A DNA stretch of 64,000 nucleotides from an uncultured Gammaproteobacteria bacterium (GTDB taxonomy: Bacteria > Pseudomonadota > Gammaproteobacteria > PS1 > Pseudothioglobaceae), in contig CAJVZH010000005.1 of assembly GCA_913020715.1 (NCBI GenBank), positions 24,305 to 88,304 on the forward strand. Direction: 5' to 3'. A model generated the notes under the pieces. That model saw only the letters and a program-made list of their open reading frames with translations, ran no database searches and was not told the origin of the DNA. Made by a program: the position numbers and the translations under genes. This document shows, piece after piece, positions 11,662 to 23,117 of this stretch (the stretch's first letter is position 1; every line of letters begins with the position of its first letter).

Positions 11662-12150
11662 ATGAGTGCATTAGTAGGTGTTATTATGGGGTCAAAGTCC
11701 GATTGGCCAACGATGAAAAATGCCGTTGACATGCTCGAAGAATTTGACGTCCCTTACGAAGTCAAGGTTGTTTCAGCCCACCGAACTCCCGACTTAATGT
11801 TCGAATACGCACAAAGCGCCGAAGAGCGTGGTCTAGAAGTTATTATTGCTGGTGCCGGTGGCTCAGCGCACCTGCCGGGCATGGTTGCAGCGAAAACAAT
11901 TGTCCCTGTACTTGGTGTGCCCGTTCAATCACGCGCATTAAGCGGCAAAGACTCATTACTGTCTATTGTGCAAATGCCAGGTGGCATTCCTGTAGGCACC
12001 CTTGCCATTGGCGATGCTGGCGCAAAAAACGCAGGCATTCTAGCAGCGCAAATTGTTGGCAATCATAATGCCGAAATTCGCGCTAAAGTTTCGAAGTTTC
12101 GCTCAGAACAAACACAAAATGTTCTCGATAATCCCAACCCTAGCGAATAA
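11662..12150 (+). CDS. purE: 5-(carboxyamino)imidazole ribonucleotide mutase
   Basis: [47 protein letters not shown]. Confidence 0.96.
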   Translation: MSALVGVIMGSKSDWPTMKNAVDMLEEFDVPYEVKVVSAHRTPDLMFEYAQSAEERGLEVIIAGAGGSAHLPGMVAAKTIVPVLGVPVQSRALSGKDSLLSIVQMPGGIPVGTLAIGDAGAKNAGILAAQIVGNHNAEIRAKVSKFRSEQTQNVLDNPNPSE

Positions 12151-12153
12151 GGG

Positions 12154-13242
12154 ATGAAAATTGGTGTTTTAGGCGCAGGTCAATTAGGCAGAATGCTAGC
12201 CATTGCGGCCTACCCACTTGGTCATCAAATGGCATTTACTGCCAATTCTGAAGATGAGCCTTCCGTATTGCTCGGCAAAGCCTTTATCAGCGATGGCACG
12301 CAAGACTCAACCGAGCAACTCACTAGCGCCTCTGAAGTTATCACTTTTGAGAGTGAAAATACAGACGTAGAAATCGTAAAAAAAATTAGTAAAAAAACGC
12401 CAGTATACCCTGGCGCTAAATCACTATTCACCACGCAGCATCGTGGTCGAGAAAAAGCAATTTTTGATAATCTAGGCATTCCTTGCGCTCCTTATCAAAT
12501 GGTTAATTCTCTTGCAGATTTACAAACAGCGGTTGATGCAATTGGTTTGCCGGCCATCCTGAAAACAGCAACCGAAGGGTATGATGGCAAGGGACAGTTT
12601 GTTATCCGTAGCGACGACCAGCTAGAAAAAGCTTGGCTAAGCATGCACGGTGTTGAAGCAATCCTTGAGGGTTTTGTTAACTTTAAACGAGAGTTATCAT
12701 TAATTGCGGTTCGCGGCATTGATAACAGTCACAAATATTACCCATTAGTAGAAAACACTCACCACAACGGCATTCTGCGACTAACGACAGCTCCGGCTGA
12801 AAATATTAGTGTCAAAGTACAAGAGCAAGCTGAACACTACATGCAAACATTGCTTGATGAGATGGAACATGTTGGTGTGCTAACGATTGAATTGTTCGAG
12901 ACAAGTGATGGCCTTGTTGTCAACGAAATGGCACCACGCGTGCATAATTCTGGTCATTGGAGTATTGAGGGCGCTCGTACCTCTCAGTTTGAAAACCACG
13001 TTCGAGCGATTACCGGCTCGCCTCTTGGTGAAACAGCTTGTCTGCAACAATATTGCGCAATGATAAATATTATTGGCGAACACGGGCCAGTTGATAAAGT
13101 GCTTGAGCTTGGCAATGCCCATCTTCATTTGTACGGAAAAAGTGAGCGTAAAGGTCGTAAATTAGGGCATATCACAATTACCGCCAATACACTCAGTGAA
13201 CTCAATAAAGCGTTGAATGCACTAGACGCATTTATGCCTTAG
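12154..13242 (+). CDS. purK: 5-(carboxyamino)imidazole ribonucleotide synthase
   Basis: IGVLGAGQLGRMLAIAAYPLG; ATP-grasp; NEMAPRVHNSGHWSIEGARTSQFENH. Confidence 0.96.
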   Translation: MKIGVLGAGQLGRMLAIAAYPLGHQMAFTANSEDEPSVLLGKAFISDGTQDSTEQLTSASEVITFESENTDVEIVKKISKKTPVYPGAKSLFTTQHRGREKAIFDNLGIPCAPYQMVNSLADLQTAVDAIGLPAILKTATEGYDGKGQFVIRSDDQLEKAWLSMHGVEAILEGFVNFKRELSLIAVRGIDNSHKYYPLVENTHHNGILRLTTAPAENISVKVQEQAEHYMQTLLDEMEHVGVLTIELFETSDGLVVNEMAPRVHNSGHWSIEGARTSQFENHVRAITGSPLGETACLQQYCAMINIIGEHGPVDKVLELGNAHLHLYGKSERKGRKLGHITITANTLSELNKALNALDAFMP

Positions 13243-13585
13243 CAGAAAGACTCTGTTCGAAGCGCTCAGCCAACTCTTTCTCGTATTGATAAGCAGCCAC
13301 TTCGCTGACTTCGACGCCCGCTAAAAACTGGCAGACGTGAATCATCTCATGACAAAAAGTGACGATAAACTGACGCTCAGATAAGCTGGATTCTATCTCA
13401 ATAAAGAACTTGCCATCACCCTCATAATCTGTCCATGCCATAGCGTCCTCAATTGGATGAATACCAAGATCAATTAGGGGTTTGGTTTTATTTGGAAATA
13501 AATCCTCACAGCAAAAGTTAAATAATTGCTGCGAGAGTTTTTTTTGATTTTTATTGCCGCCTTGAATGTATAACATTGTCAGCAA
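13232..13585 (-). CDS. hypothetical protein with an HExxH-like metallopeptidase motif
   Basis: 117 aa; FIVTFCHEMIHVCQ motif. Confidence 0.6.
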   Translation of the reverse strand: MLTMLYIQGGNKNQKKLSQQLFNFCCEDLFPNKTKPLIDLGIHPIEDAMAWTDYEGDGKFFIEIESSLSERQFIVTFCHEMIHVCQFLAGVEVSEVAAYQYEKELAERFEQSLSAKA

Positions 13586-13597
13586 TAAAGGTGTTGA

Positions 13598-13966
13598 TTA
13601 AGCGAAATGCTTCTCTAGATAATTGATAATAGCGTCGGATTCGTAAACCCAAGACGCCTCATCTTCGCCCTCAATTTTTAAGCAAGGCACTTTAATCTTA
13701 CCGCCCATTAACCCCAGCTCTTCTCGAAATTCACCTGCTTGCGCATTACGTGTTTCGATCTTAAGATTTAGGCGCTTAATAGCGCGACGCGTTTTAATGC
13801 AAAACGGGCAAGCGTAGAATTGATAAAGCTTTAACGTGGCTGTTTTTTGATTGACATCAGCTTGGATATCATCGGTGCGTTTTTGCTTAGAAGGACTGAA
13901 AATCCAATCAATCAAAATGATCAATCGGCCCAGCCCCTCACGTAATGCTTTAAGCACTAATCTCAT
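13598..13966 (-). CDS. glutaredoxin family protein
   Basis: 122 aa; [22 protein letters not shown] with CPFC active site, KIKVPCL cis-Pro region. Confidence 0.85.
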   Translation of the reverse strand: MRLVLKALREGLGRLIILIDWIFSPSKQKRTDDIQADVNQKTATLKLYQFYACPFCIKTRRAIKRLNLKIETRNAQAGEFREELGLMGGKIKVPCLKIEGEDEASWVYESDAIINYLEKHFA

Positions 13967-14799
13967 AGTTTCGCTTTATAAGCCACTAATGTATTTTCAA
14001 GCAATGTAGCAATCGTCATTGGACCAACACCACCAGGTACCGGTGTAATTCCTGCTGCTTTGCCTTTGATTGCATCAAAGTCAACATCGCCACAAAGTGT
14101 GCCGTCATCCAATCTATTAATACCAACATCGATCACGATTGCGCCATCTTTGACCCAGTCACCTTTAACAAACTTAGGAATACCAACACCCGCGACAACA
14201 ATATCCGCTTGTCGAACTTTGCCTGCTACGTCTTGTGTTTTAGAGTTACAAATAGTAACCGTACCTCGTGCGTTTAACAATTCCATAGCCATCGGACGAC
14301 CGACAATATTTGACGCACCAATGACCACACAATTCTTACCCATCACATCAACACCCGCTGATGCCAACATAGTCATCACACCTTGAGGCGTACAAGGACG
14401 CAAGTAAGGCTTGTTCTGCATTAGCTTGCCAATATTTTCACTGCAAAAACCATCAACATCTTTCAGTGGTGAAATGCGCTCCAAAACTTTGTTAGAATCA
14501 ATATGCTTTGGTAATGGTAATTGCACCAAAATACCATCAATATTCGGATTATCGTTTAGACGATCCACTTCAAGCAGCAACTCTTCTTCGGTGATATTTT
14601 CAGATTTTTTAATTTTGTCCGAATAAAAGCCAGCTTCAATACACGCTAACTCTTTGTTGCGAACATAAACGCGCGACGCAGGGTCTTCGCCAACTAAGAT
14701 AACAGCCAAACCAGGTGGGCGATCTAGTGTTTTTACCTCTTCAGCAATTTTACCTCTTAAATCTTTGGCAATTTTTTTGCCATCAATGATGTTATCCAT
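13963..14799 (-). CDS. folD: bifunctional methylenetetrahydrofolate dehydrogenase/cyclohydrolase
   Basis: [58 protein letters not shown]. Confidence 0.96.
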   Translation of the reverse strand: MDNIIDGKKIAKDLRGKIAEEVKTLDRPPGLAVILVGEDPASRVYVRNKELACIEAGFYSDKIKKSENITEEELLLEVDRLNDNPNIDGILVQLPLPKHIDSNKVLERISPLKDVDGFCSENIGKLMQNKPYLRPCTPQGVMTMLASAGVDVMGKNCVVIGASNIVGRPMAMELLNARGTVTICNSKTQDVAGKVRQADIVVAGVGIPKFVKGDWVKDGAIVIDVGINRLDDGTLCGDVDFDAIKGKAAGITPVPGGVGPMTIATLLENTLVAYKAKL

Positions 14800-15531
14800 T
14801 TTTAAGTTCCTTTATAACTTTATCTAAATCGTGTTGTGTGTCAACGCCAAAGCCCATCGGGCCGTAAGCTGGGGCGACGTGAATGTCAAAACCCTCGTTC
14901 AAACTTGTTAATTGTTCTAGTTTTTCAGCCCCTTCAAGACGCGAACTACTCAACTGTGCACATTGGTTTAAAAAGCCAGCTCGATACGCATAGATACCAA
15001 TGTGGCGATTACAAAGCCCCAAGCCTAATTCTTGCGCGTTTCGAAACGCAGGAATTGGCGATCTTGAGAAGTACATCGCTTTGCCGCGCATATTATATAC
15101 AACTTTGACGCAATTTGGATCAAAGCCGAGGTATCTGTCTCTATCTGCTCGCACAATGTAGCCATATCCATCTTGCTTTCATCAAGATTTTTAGCCACTT
15201 GATCAATGACAACAGGGCTTAACATCGGCTCATCGCCTTGCACATTAACGACAATCTCATCATTTGCAAAACTCAATACTTCCACTGCCTCAGCAATCCT
15301 TGAAGTGCCCTAAATATGGCTGTCGCTTGTTAAGCATGCTTCTTCGTCAAAAGCCTTAGCAATATCACTAACCCTTTCGTCATCTGTGGCAATATTGACG
15401 CGCTTGGCCGCGCTCAACATTGCGTTTGAATAAGTGTGCTCAATGAGTGTTTTACCGTGAATATTCTTGAGCAGTTTTCCCGGTAAACGGGCAGAATTGT
15501 ATCTGGCAGGAATGACAACAGAAAAGTCCAT
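14792..15531 (-). pseudogene. kdsB: 3-deoxy-manno-octulosonate cytidylyltransferase, disrupted by in-frame TAG and a -1 frameshift
   Basis: Three ORF pieces together make a full-length KdsB: VVIPARYNSARLPGK...DSHI* (TAG at 15310-15312) GTSRIAEAVEVLSFANDEIVVNVQGDEPML..MATLCEQIETDTSA [frameshift ~15121-15126] FDPNCVKVVYNMRGKAMYFSRSPIP..LGLCNRHIGIYAYRAGFL..FGVDTQHDLDKV. Confidence 0.9.
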
Positions 15532-15701
15532 TACGCCTTGGATTGTAGCTCCCGAGCCTCTTCAACTAGAAGAACAGGGATACCGTCTTGGATTGGGTAC
15601 GCCAACTGGCTTTTTTCACAAATAAGCTCATCACCCACTTGCAACAATGGGCCATTACATTGTGGACAAACCAACATCTTCAGTAAGTTTTTATCGATCA
15701 T
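15531..15701 (-). CDS. Trm112 family protein (YcaR-like)
   Basis: 56 aa, below the ORF-track cutoff: MIDKNLLKMLVCPQCNGPLLQVGDELICEKSQLAYPIQDGIPVLLVEEARELQSKA; stop overlaps kdsB start (TAATG); sits between lpxK and kdsB. Confidence 0.9.
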   Translation of the reverse strand: MIDKNLLKMLVCPQCNGPLLQVGDELICEKSQLAYPIQDGIPVLLVEEARELQSKA

Positions 15702-16660
15702 AGTTTAGACTCCAATTGCTGATAGAAATCATGGCTTAATTCAGCATTAACCGCCAAATACCACATCTGACTGGTCGCAAAAGACCTACATTTTACACAA
15801 TCCTTAGAAGTCATTAAGATCGGATACTCTTCGTCAAAGCTCAAGTCTTTGCTTGTAAAGGCGTGATGATCGGAGAAAGGCTTTTGCACAACATCAATTT
15901 CTAAAGCCTCTAGAGAGGCGAAAAACCGCTCTGGCTTGGCAATGCCAGCAACACCATAACAGCGTGTCGCTTTAAAGCCATTCAGAGATTTTATCTCGCC
16001 TGTCACTACATTCATGAATTGCTTCGCCACAAGGTGACTCGCAATCTCATCGTCACCGCCATTACTGATAACGATATCAACCGACAACAATCGAGAGGGC
16101 AACTCCCGAAGAGGGCCAGCCGGAAGCAGTAAACCATTACCCAATCCACTAACAGCGTCAACAACGGCTATTTCAATTTGCCTGCCCATGGCGTAATGTT
16201 GCAAGCCGTCATCACTAATGATGATATCGGCCAAATTATGCTCGGTTAAATATTGCACTGCCAGTGAGCGCTTTCTTGCCACAACAACTTTTGCCCTAGT
16301 TTCGCTGGCAATGAGTGCTGGCTCATCGCCGCATTCTGAAGATTTAGTAGAATCTACTACCAACAGTACATCTTGCTCATACTTCCCGCCATAACCCCTA
16401 GAGACAACACCCACTCGCTTTCCTTGTTGCTCGAAATAATGACAAAGAGCAATCACAATCGGTGTCTTACCGCTACCGCCAACGGTAATATTACCCACCA
16501 CAATCACCGGTATTGTTGAACGGTAGGCTTTCAATACGCCTAATTTATAACAGTAAAACCTGAGTCGACTAACGACAAAAAAGACAACAGACAAAGGCAA
16601 CAAAAAAAGGTTTGTTAAGCGTACTTTATTAAAATTAACAATCCTTGATAGGTTGGACAT
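15698..16660 (-). CDS. lpxK: tetraacyldisaccharide 4'-kinase
   Basis: 320 aa intact; PVIVVGNITVGGSGKTPIVIAL Walker A, RGYGGKY, ISDDGLQH. Confidence 0.93.
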   Translation of the reverse strand: MSNLSRIVNFNKVRLTNLFLLPLSVVFFVVSRLRFYCYKLGVLKAYRSTIPVIVVGNITVGGSGKTPIVIALCHYFEQQGKRVGVVSRGYGGKYEQDVLLVVDSTKSSECGDEPALIASETRAKVVVARKRSLAVQYLTEHNLADIIISDDGLQHYAMGRQIEIAVVDAVSGLGNGLLLPAGPLRELPSRLLSVDIVISNGGDDEIASHLVAKQFMNVVTGEIKSLNGFKATRCYGVAGIAKPERFFASLEALEIDVVQKPFSDHHAFTSKDLSFDEEYPILMTSKDCVKCRSFATSQMWYLAVNAELSHDFYQQLESKL

Positions 16661-16713
16661 ATTCGAAGCTTTTATTACCTTAAATAGAGGAATTATGACA
16701 AAATATTGCCACC

Positions 16714-17952
16714 ATGAGTGTTGAATTTCATATTTCCAACCAATATTTACGATCCAATCGAAAAAAAGGCTTTGTTTCCTTTATTTCGGGCGTTTCGATG
16801 ATAGGTCTCGTCCTAGCGGTAATGGCGCTGATAACTGTATTATCGGTGATGAATGGTTTTCATAGCGAGCTTAGAAATCGGGTCTTAGACGCCATTTCTC
16901 ATGGCTACATTACTGGCAACGATCAAACACTTACTGATTGGCAACAGCTGCACGACGCTATCAATGAGCAACCTCGCATATTAGCTTCATCGCCCTACGT
17001 AGAAGACTTCGCTCTAATGACATCCAAAGGCGCTTCACAAGGCGTTAGCGTTAGAGGAATTGTCAGCAAATTAGAGCTGGAAACATCGGGGCTATTAGGT
17101 GATATTAAATACGGCGAGTTAGCGCTCTCAGCAGGGACAAAATCAACGTTGATTGGCGTCGGCCTAGCAAGCTCATTGGGGGTGGGTATTGGTAGTTCGA
17201 TCAGTCTAATTGCGCCCAGTAATAACAATGCCGGCATGCTTATCCCAAAATCCGAGCGCTTTAAAGTGGTGGGTATATTTAACGCGGGCCTTAATGAATA
17301 CAATAACAGCCTAGCCTTTATACACCTAAATCATGCACAAGCGTTATTTAGCATGGATGAACGTATTTCGGGCATTCGACTGAAAGTGGATGATATTTTC
17401 GAGGCCGATAAAATCAGCGCTGAAGTTGTGGCAGCGATCGGTAAGCAGGATTATATTGCCGTCGATTGGATGCAGCAAAAGCGCAACTTTATTCGCGCAC
17501 TTAATCTTGAAAAACAAATGATAGCCATTGTGCTGTCACTTATTATTGCCGTAGCGGCCTTTAATATTGTCTCAATGATGGTGATGGTGGTGACGGACAA
17601 AAAATCCGATATTGCCATTCTCAGGACGATCGGCATGACGCCTAGGCGTATTGTAAAAATCTTTTTCTACCAAGCCGTTAGCATTGGACTGATTGGTATC
17701 TTCATCGGTGTCGTCCTGGGCTTGCTGCTAGCTAGTAATATTGAAGGGGTTGTTTCAGCCATTGAATCTATTTTGGGTTTTCAGTTTTTCCCAACCGATG
17801 TTTTTTATATTAACCGCTTCCCATCCGAAATAAAAATGAGCGACGTCGCCAATGTCGCCATTGGCGCATTCATACTCGTTCTCATCGCCGCAATCTATCC
17901 GGCAAGACGTGCAGGAAAAGTGCAAATATCTGAAGTGCTGCGCTATGAGTAA
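16714..17952 (+). CDS. lolC: lipoprotein-releasing ABC transporter permease (LolC/LolE)
   Basis: 412 aa; FVSFISGVSMIGLVLAVMALITVLSVMNGF, DWMQQKRNFIRALNLEKQMI, C-terminal FtsX-like domain. Confidence 0.9.
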   Translation: MSVEFHISNQYLRSNRKKGFVSFISGVSMIGLVLAVMALITVLSVMNGFHSELRNRVLDAISHGYITGNDQTLTDWQQLHDAINEQPRILASSPYVEDFALMTSKGASQGVSVRGIVSKLELETSGLLGDIKYGELALSAGTKSTLIGVGLASSLGVGIGSSISLIAPSNNNAGMLIPKSERFKVVGIFNAGLNEYNNSLAFIHLNHAQALFSMDERISGIRLKVDDIFEADKISAEVVAAIGKQDYIAVDWMQQKRNFIRALNLEKQMIAIVLSLIIAVAAFNIVSMMVMVVTDKKSDIAILRTIGMTPRRIVKIFFYQAVSIGLIGIFIGVVLGLLLASNIEGVVSAIESILGFQFFPTDVFYINRFPSEIKMSDVANVAIGAFILVLIAAIYPARRAGKVQISEVLRYE

Positions 17953-18622
17953 TTTATTTGAATGCCACGCCCTGGGATTTTCTTACGGCGCTGATGCAGG
18001 CAAAACCCAGGTATTAGATAATATTGACTTTTCAATGAAACCTGGCGAATCCGTGGCGATTTTAGGTCAGTCGGGTTGTGGAAAATCCACCCTACTGAAT
18101 TTGATTGCAGGGCTTGATACACCAACCTCAGGTGAAGTACTGATCAACAACACCAAGCTCTATTCCCTGAATGAGAACGCAAGAACAAAGCTTCGAGCCA
18201 ACACCTTTGGTTTTGTTTACCAATTTCACCACTTGCTGCGTGACTTTAGCGCTCTAGATAATGTCGCCTTGCCACTGCTTATTAGGGGTGATGACAAGAA
18301 AGGCGCCTTACAAAATGCAAAAGACTTGCTGCAGAAAATAGGTCTTGAACATCGCCAACAACACAAACCGGGCGAACTCTCAGGCGGTGAGCGCCAAAGA
18401 GTAGCCATTGCCAGAGCAATGATTACTGAGCCAGCATGTCTTATCGCAGACGAACCAACAGGTAATCTTGACGCCCACAGCGCCTCGGAGACACTGTCCT
18501 TATTGTTGAAACTTAATTATGAAAGCCAATCCTCGCTACTGATTGTGACCCATGATCAAGCGATTGCCAATAAAATGGATAGAATTCTGACACTTGACAA
18601 TAAAACACTAAACACGGTATGA
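17945..18622 (+). CDS. lolD: lipoprotein-releasing ABC transporter ATP-binding protein
   Basis: Walker A GQSGCGKSTLL, signature LSGGERQRVAIARA, Walker B LIADEPTGNLD; start MSNLFECHALGF overlaps the upstream permease. Confidence 0.93.
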   Translation: MSNLFECHALGFSYGADAGKTQVLDNIDFSMKPGESVAILGQSGCGKSTLLNLIAGLDTPTSGEVLINNTKLYSLNENARTKLRANTFGFVYQFHHLLRDFSALDNVALPLLIRGDDKKGALQNAKDLLQKIGLEHRQQHKPGELSGGERQRVAIARAMITEPACLIADEPTGNLDAHSASETLSLLLKLNYESQSSLLIVTHDQAIANKMDRILTLDNKTLNTV

Positions 18623-19122
18623 AACTTAACCAATTAGAACTTAGCTACTCCCCTGAACACGATCGTCTGATTTTGCGTATCGGCACAACGACCGACGAAA
18701 TCATACAATTGTTTTTTACCAGACGATTTATCCATGTTTTTTGGCCAGTTCTACAACAAGCGATTGGCGCACTAGATAGTGAATATATTGCTGAATCAGC
18801 CTCCGATGAAGCCAAAAATAAACCATCAGGAACCGGCGCTATCGGCCATAACGACGAATCTTTCGAGCTAAACGCAGGTTTACTTACAGGCGATGAAGCT
18901 GTGTTAATCACAAGCTTTGGTCTTAACTACAAAAGCGAAGGTATCACCGAATTTAGCTTTACCGGCATTGACGGAGTCGTTGTGACGCTGAACTTAAACC
19001 AAGGCCTCATCGACAGCCTTTCTAGCCTCATTGAACAAATCACACCTAAAATTGAATGGGATATGAACCTTGACGAACTGGAAGTCGAGCCCGCTAGCGA
19101 AGATGACAGGGTTATCCACTAA
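18619..19122 (+). CDS. hypothetical protein, translationally coupled to lolD
   Basis: 167 aa; ATGA overlap with lolD stop; no recognised domain. Confidence 0.6.
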   Translation: MKLNQLELSYSPEHDRLILRIGTTTDEIIQLFFTRRFIHVFWPVLQQAIGALDSEYIAESASDEAKNKPSGTGAIGHNDESFELNAGLLTGDEAVLITSFGLNYKSEGITEFSFTGIDGVVVTLNLNQGLIDSLSSLIEQITPKIEWDMNLDELEVEPASEDDRVIH

Positions 19123-19287
19123 ATAGTGTAAATATGGGCATGCTCCTATTGTCAAACACCTGCCGTGTCTATAAGCGCGCTGCATCAATCGCACAGATTC
19201 CTTCCCCATTAATGCAGCTCGGGCGAACTGCAGTAAAATAAAGAACTTTCGCCTTTAACAAGGCCGGTAATAAGTTTTTTAAATATG

Positions 19288-20589
19288 TCAGGACAGAAAT
19301 TGAATCATAATACCTGCAGCAATTGCAGATCCAATAACACCAGCAACATTCGGGCCCATCGCATGCATTAACAAGAAGTTGTGCGGATTGGACTCAAGAC
19401 CCACTTTATTTGACACTCGAGCTGCCATCGGTACGGCAGAAACACCTGCCGATCCAATCAGTGGGTTAATTTTAGTCTTGCTGAAGACATTCATCAGCTT
19501 AGCCATTAGCAAGCCACACATTGTACCAATCGCGAAAGCCACCATTCCCAAGGATAAAATACCCAAGGTTTCAACTTTCAAAAACTCACTTGCAATCAAT
19601 TTAGAGCCTACCGCTAGACCCAGGAAGATTGTAACTATGTTGATAAGTGCATTTTGCGTTGTGTCGCTTAAGCGATCTACAACACCACACTCCTTCATTA
19701 AGTTACCAAAAGCAAACATACCAAGAAGTGGGGCCGCATCAGGTAACAACAAACCAACCAGCAACAACAGCAAAACAGGGAAAACAACCTTTTCGATTTT
19801 TGACACTTCACGAAGTTGTACCATTTGAATTTGGCGTTCTTTTTCCGTGGTAAAGAGTTTCATGATTGGTGGCTGGATTAATGGCACAAGCGCCATATAA
19901 GAATATGAAGCTACCGCAATTGCGCCCAATAATTCAGGAGCCAGCTTTGAGGCAACATAAATCGATGTTGGGCCGTCTGCACCGCCAATAATGCCAATCG
20001 CAGCCGCCTGCTCCAAACTAAAGTCAAAGATACCCATAGTTGTAAGCGCGATAGCGCCAAGAAGGGTGGCAAAAATACCAAACTGCGCGGCAGCGCCAAG
20101 CAGTAATGTCTTTGGATTGGCTAATAGTGGACCAAAGTCTGTCATAGCACCCACGCCCATAAAGATAATCAGAGGCGCCGCACCACTGGCAATCGCAATA
20201 CTATAAAACGTATAGAGCATACCGTCTTTATAGCCCATATCGTTAACAGTTTGCACAATCAAAGTATGTGTGGCGCTTGAGCTTTCTTGAAAGGCACTAT
20301 AAATTTCGGAGTCGGCTTCAGTGCCGACTAAGTTCAAATTGCTGGCTAATACACGTAAGACTTCTGGGTCTGCCGCATAAATTGCACTACCAACCGCAGA
20401 AAGAGCCAAGCCAGCGCCAGGGATGTTACTCAATATTGCGCCAAATCCAATCGGCAATAACAATAAAGGTTCAAACTTTTTAACAATCGCAAGGTATAAC
20501 AATAAGAGGCCGATTAATAGCATAAAGCCCGAGCCAATATCTAACTGATAAAGACCAGAGTTTTCCCACAGTATAAGTAAATTATTCAT
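19288..20589 (-). CDS. oadB: sodium-translocating oxaloacetate decarboxylase beta subunit
   Basis: 433 aa; [45 protein letters not shown] signature. Confidence 0.93.
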   Translation of the reverse strand: MNNLLILWENSGLYQLDIGSGFMLLIGLLLLYLAIVKKFEPLLLLPIGFGAILSNIPGAGLALSAVGSAIYAADPEVLRVLASNLNLVGTEADSEIYSAFQESSSATHTLIVQTVNDMGYKDGMLYTFYSIAIASGAAPLIIFMGVGAMTDFGPLLANPKTLLLGAAAQFGIFATLLGAIALTTMGIFDFSLEQAAAIGIIGGADGPTSIYVASKLAPELLGAIAVASYSYMALVPLIQPPIMKLFTTEKERQIQMVQLREVSKIEKVVFPVLLLLLVGLLLPDAAPLLGMFAFGNLMKECGVVDRLSDTTQNALINIVTIFLGLAVGSKLIASEFLKVETLGILSLGMVAFAIGTMCGLLMAKLMNVFSKTKINPLIGSAGVSAVPMAARVSNKVGLESNPHNFLLMHAMGPNVAGVIGSAIAAGIMIQFLS

Positions 20590-20595
20590 AATTGA

Positions 20596-22380
20596 TTAAG
20601 CCAAAGATATTAATGCCTGACCAACTGAAACCTGGTCACCATCTTTAACTTTGACAGCAACGACTGTGCCAGAGCGGGCAGCCTTAATTTCAGTTTCCAT
20701 TTTCATCGCCTCTAAAATAACGAGCGTATCGCCCTCATTAACTTGTTGATTTGGCGAGACCAAGATCTTCCAAATATTGCCTGCAAGCGGTGCGCCTACA
20801 TCTTCAGCATCACCAACTGGGGTGGCTTGAGGCGCGCCAGCCGCTTGAGGTGCGTTACTCGCCTGGCCTGCGACTTGGACGGAAGAAATATCGCCGCCCG
20901 CCTTAACTTCAACGACATAATCTTGGCCATTGTGCGTTACAGTATAAACACCGTCTTCTTTTGGACCTTCACTTGGCGCTTGTGGTACAGGCTCAAAATA
21001 ATCTGGATTATTGCGATTTTCTAAAAATTGAACACCTACTTGTGGGAAAAGGACATATGTCAATAAATCGTCAATTTTTTCATTCTCCAAAGTAATGCCT
21101 TTTTCGGCAACTATTTTGTCAAACTCAGCTTCCAAGGCACTCATTTCAGGATCGATATTATCAGCAGGTCGGCATGTAATTGCTTCAGCACCATCAAGAA
21201 CGCGCGCTTGCAATTCAGCATTGACGGGAGCTGGTGCCGCACCATATTCACCCTTCAGAACTCCTGCAGACTCTTTCGCAATTGATTTATAACGTTCGCC
21301 TAATAAAACATTCATTACCGCCTGTGTGCCGACAATTTGCGACGTTGGCGTAACCAGAGGGATAAAGCCAAGATCTTCTCTCACACGAGGAATCTCTTTA
21401 AGCACCTCGTCCATTCTGTCAAGGGCCTTATTCTCTTTCAGCTGACTCTCCATATTGGTTAACATGCCACCCGGAACTTGAGCTAGCAAAATACGGGGGT
21501 CGACACCTTTTAATGAGCCTTCAAATTTTGCATACTTAGCGCGCACTGGTCTAAAGTAGGCATCAATTTCTTCCAACTTTTCTAAGTCTAGCCCTGTCTT
21601 GCGTGGACCATGATCTAAGATTGAAACCACAGCATTGGTAGCAGAGTGACCATAAGTCATACTCATTGAGGCAATCGCCGTATCAACGCGATCAATACCC
21701 GCTTCAATAGACTTAAGAATCGTGGCAGTTGATAAACCTGTAGTTGCGTGTGCATGGAGCTGGATTGGAATATCAACTGTAGCTTTTAACTTGGTAACAA
21801 GATCAAAGGCAACATAAGGCTGCAATAAACCAGCCATATCCTTAATACAAAGTGAATGGGCGCCCATGTCTTCAATTCTCTTTGCCATATCCAGCCACAT
21901 TTGGGTTGTGTGAACCGGGCTGACAGTGTAAGAAAGAGTTCCTTGTGCATGTTGATCAGCCTTCACCGTTTGATCAATAGCTGTCTCCAGGTTGCGTACA
22001 TCATTCATTGCATCAAAAATACGGAAAACACCAACACCGTTTTCAGCGCAGCGATCCACAAATTTACGAACCACGTCATCGCCATAATGACGATAGCCCA
22101 ATAAATTTTGACCTCTAAGTAACATTTGCTGTGGTGTATTAGGCATAACTTTCTTAATCTCTCGGATTCTATCCCAAGGATCTTCACCCAAATAACGAAT
22201 GCACGAATCAAAAGTCGCGCCACCCCAAGACTCCATTGACCAGTAGCCGATCTTGTCTAATTTATCTGCAATCGGAAGCATGTCATCAATCCTCATGCGC
22301 GTTGCAAAGAGTGACTGATGCGCGTCCCTAAGGACAAGTTCAGTAATTCCTACCGGTTTAGTATTTACTTTAGATGACAT
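20596..22380 (-). CDS. oadA: oxaloacetate decarboxylase alpha subunit (carboxyltransferase plus biotin carrier)
   Basis: [15 protein letters not shown]-terminal biotin site EAMKMETEI. Confidence 0.95.
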   Translation of the reverse strand: MSSKVNTKPVGITELVLRDAHQSLFATRMRIDDMLPIADKLDKIGYWSMESWGGATFDSCIRYLGEDPWDRIREIKKVMPNTPQQMLLRGQNLLGYRHYGDDVVRKFVDRCAENGVGVFRIFDAMNDVRNLETAIDQTVKADQHAQGTLSYTVSPVHTTQMWLDMAKRIEDMGAHSLCIKDMAGLLQPYVAFDLVTKLKATVDIPIQLHAHATTGLSTATILKSIEAGIDRVDTAIASMSMTYGHSATNAVVSILDHGPRKTGLDLEKLEEIDAYFRPVRAKYAKFEGSLKGVDPRILLAQVPGGMLTNMESQLKENKALDRMDEVLKEIPRVREDLGFIPLVTPTSQIVGTQAVMNVLLGERYKSIAKESAGVLKGEYGAAPAPVNAELQARVLDGAEAITCRPADNIDPEMSALEAEFDKIVAEKGITLENEKIDDLLTYVLFPQVGVQFLENRNNPDYFEPVPQAPSEGPKEDGVYTVTHNGQDYVVEVKAGGDISSVQVAGQASNAPQAAGAPQATPVGDAEDVGAPLAGNIWKILVSPNQQVNEGDTLVILEAMKMETEIKAARSGTVVAVKVKDGDQVSVGQALISLA

Positions 22381-22383
22381 AAA

Positions 22384-22614
22384 TTAAGCTCCAGTGTGCA
22401 TTTTGATTGCTTTTTTGATGATCGACATTGTATCCTCATCAATTGCATTTGTAGATTGAATTGACGATGCGCCAGCACTCGCAAGATTGGGTTGAATTTT
22501 TTGAACAAGCCAAGACATTATGCTTGTTAAGAACACCATTAATGTTAAAAATACAAACACAAATCCCATGCCAAAGAGGGTTAGAGATAATGCTTCTGCT
22601 AAGAGATTTTCCAT
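22384..22614 (-). CDS. oadG: oxaloacetate decarboxylase gamma subunit
   Basis: 76 aa single-TM protein directly upstream of oadA. Confidence 0.85.
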   Translation of the reverse strand: MENLLAEALSLTLFGMGFVFVFLTLMVFLTSIMSWLVQKIQPNLASAGASSIQSTNAIDEDTMSIIKKAIKMHTGA

Positions 22615-22981
22615 TTTTACTTTTCCTAATAAATCATGAAACCATTAACGGCACTGTACTATCTTCTTATATTATTTACTTAAAGAGAGGGGCATCATTA
22701 CTGACTTCTCCGCCTGCTCCGTTTCGTTTTCAAGTTCAAGCGAAAACATGTATGAATAGCGACAACATTATAATATGTCGACGTCAATTAATCAAACCAG
22801 AAGTTTCACAATGCGAATTATTAAATCTCCATCCGAATCTTAGTCCCGCTCTTGGTCTTTCACATCTCACATTTTGCTAGTTTTTTACGAAACTACCGAC
22901 AATGTTGACTTCTTTATGTTTCGTTATTGGCTGACTTAACCTGATCTCTTGCAATTCATACTCTGTACGGAATTCAAGCAT

Positions 22982-23006
22982 AAAAAAAGACGCCCTAAGA
23001 CGCCTC
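22982..23006 (-). terminator. intrinsic terminator downstream of tRNA-Leu
   Basis: Minus-strand RNA GAGGCGUC-UUAG-GGCGUCUU (8-bp stem with three G-U pairs) followed by a U run. Confidence 0.6.
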
Positions 23007-23019
23007 TAATTTAATATTA

Positions 23020-23106
23020 TGGTACCGCTGGACGGACTTGAACCGTCACTCCCGTAAAGGAATCGGATTTTGAATCCGACGTGTCTACCAATTCCACCAC
23101 AGCGGC
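23020..23106 (-). tRNA. tRNA-Leu (CAA anticodon), CCA encoded
   Basis: Minus strand gccgctgtggtggaattggtagacacgtcggattCAAaatccgattcctttacgggagtgacggttcaagtccgtccagcggtacca. Confidence 0.96.
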
Positions 23107-23117
23107 AAAGGTTCGGC

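Noticed and set aside
22461-22880. 139 aa plus-strand ORF across the oadG/intergenic region
   Set aside because: Starts antisense within oadG and runs into non-coding sequence; no recognisable protein features
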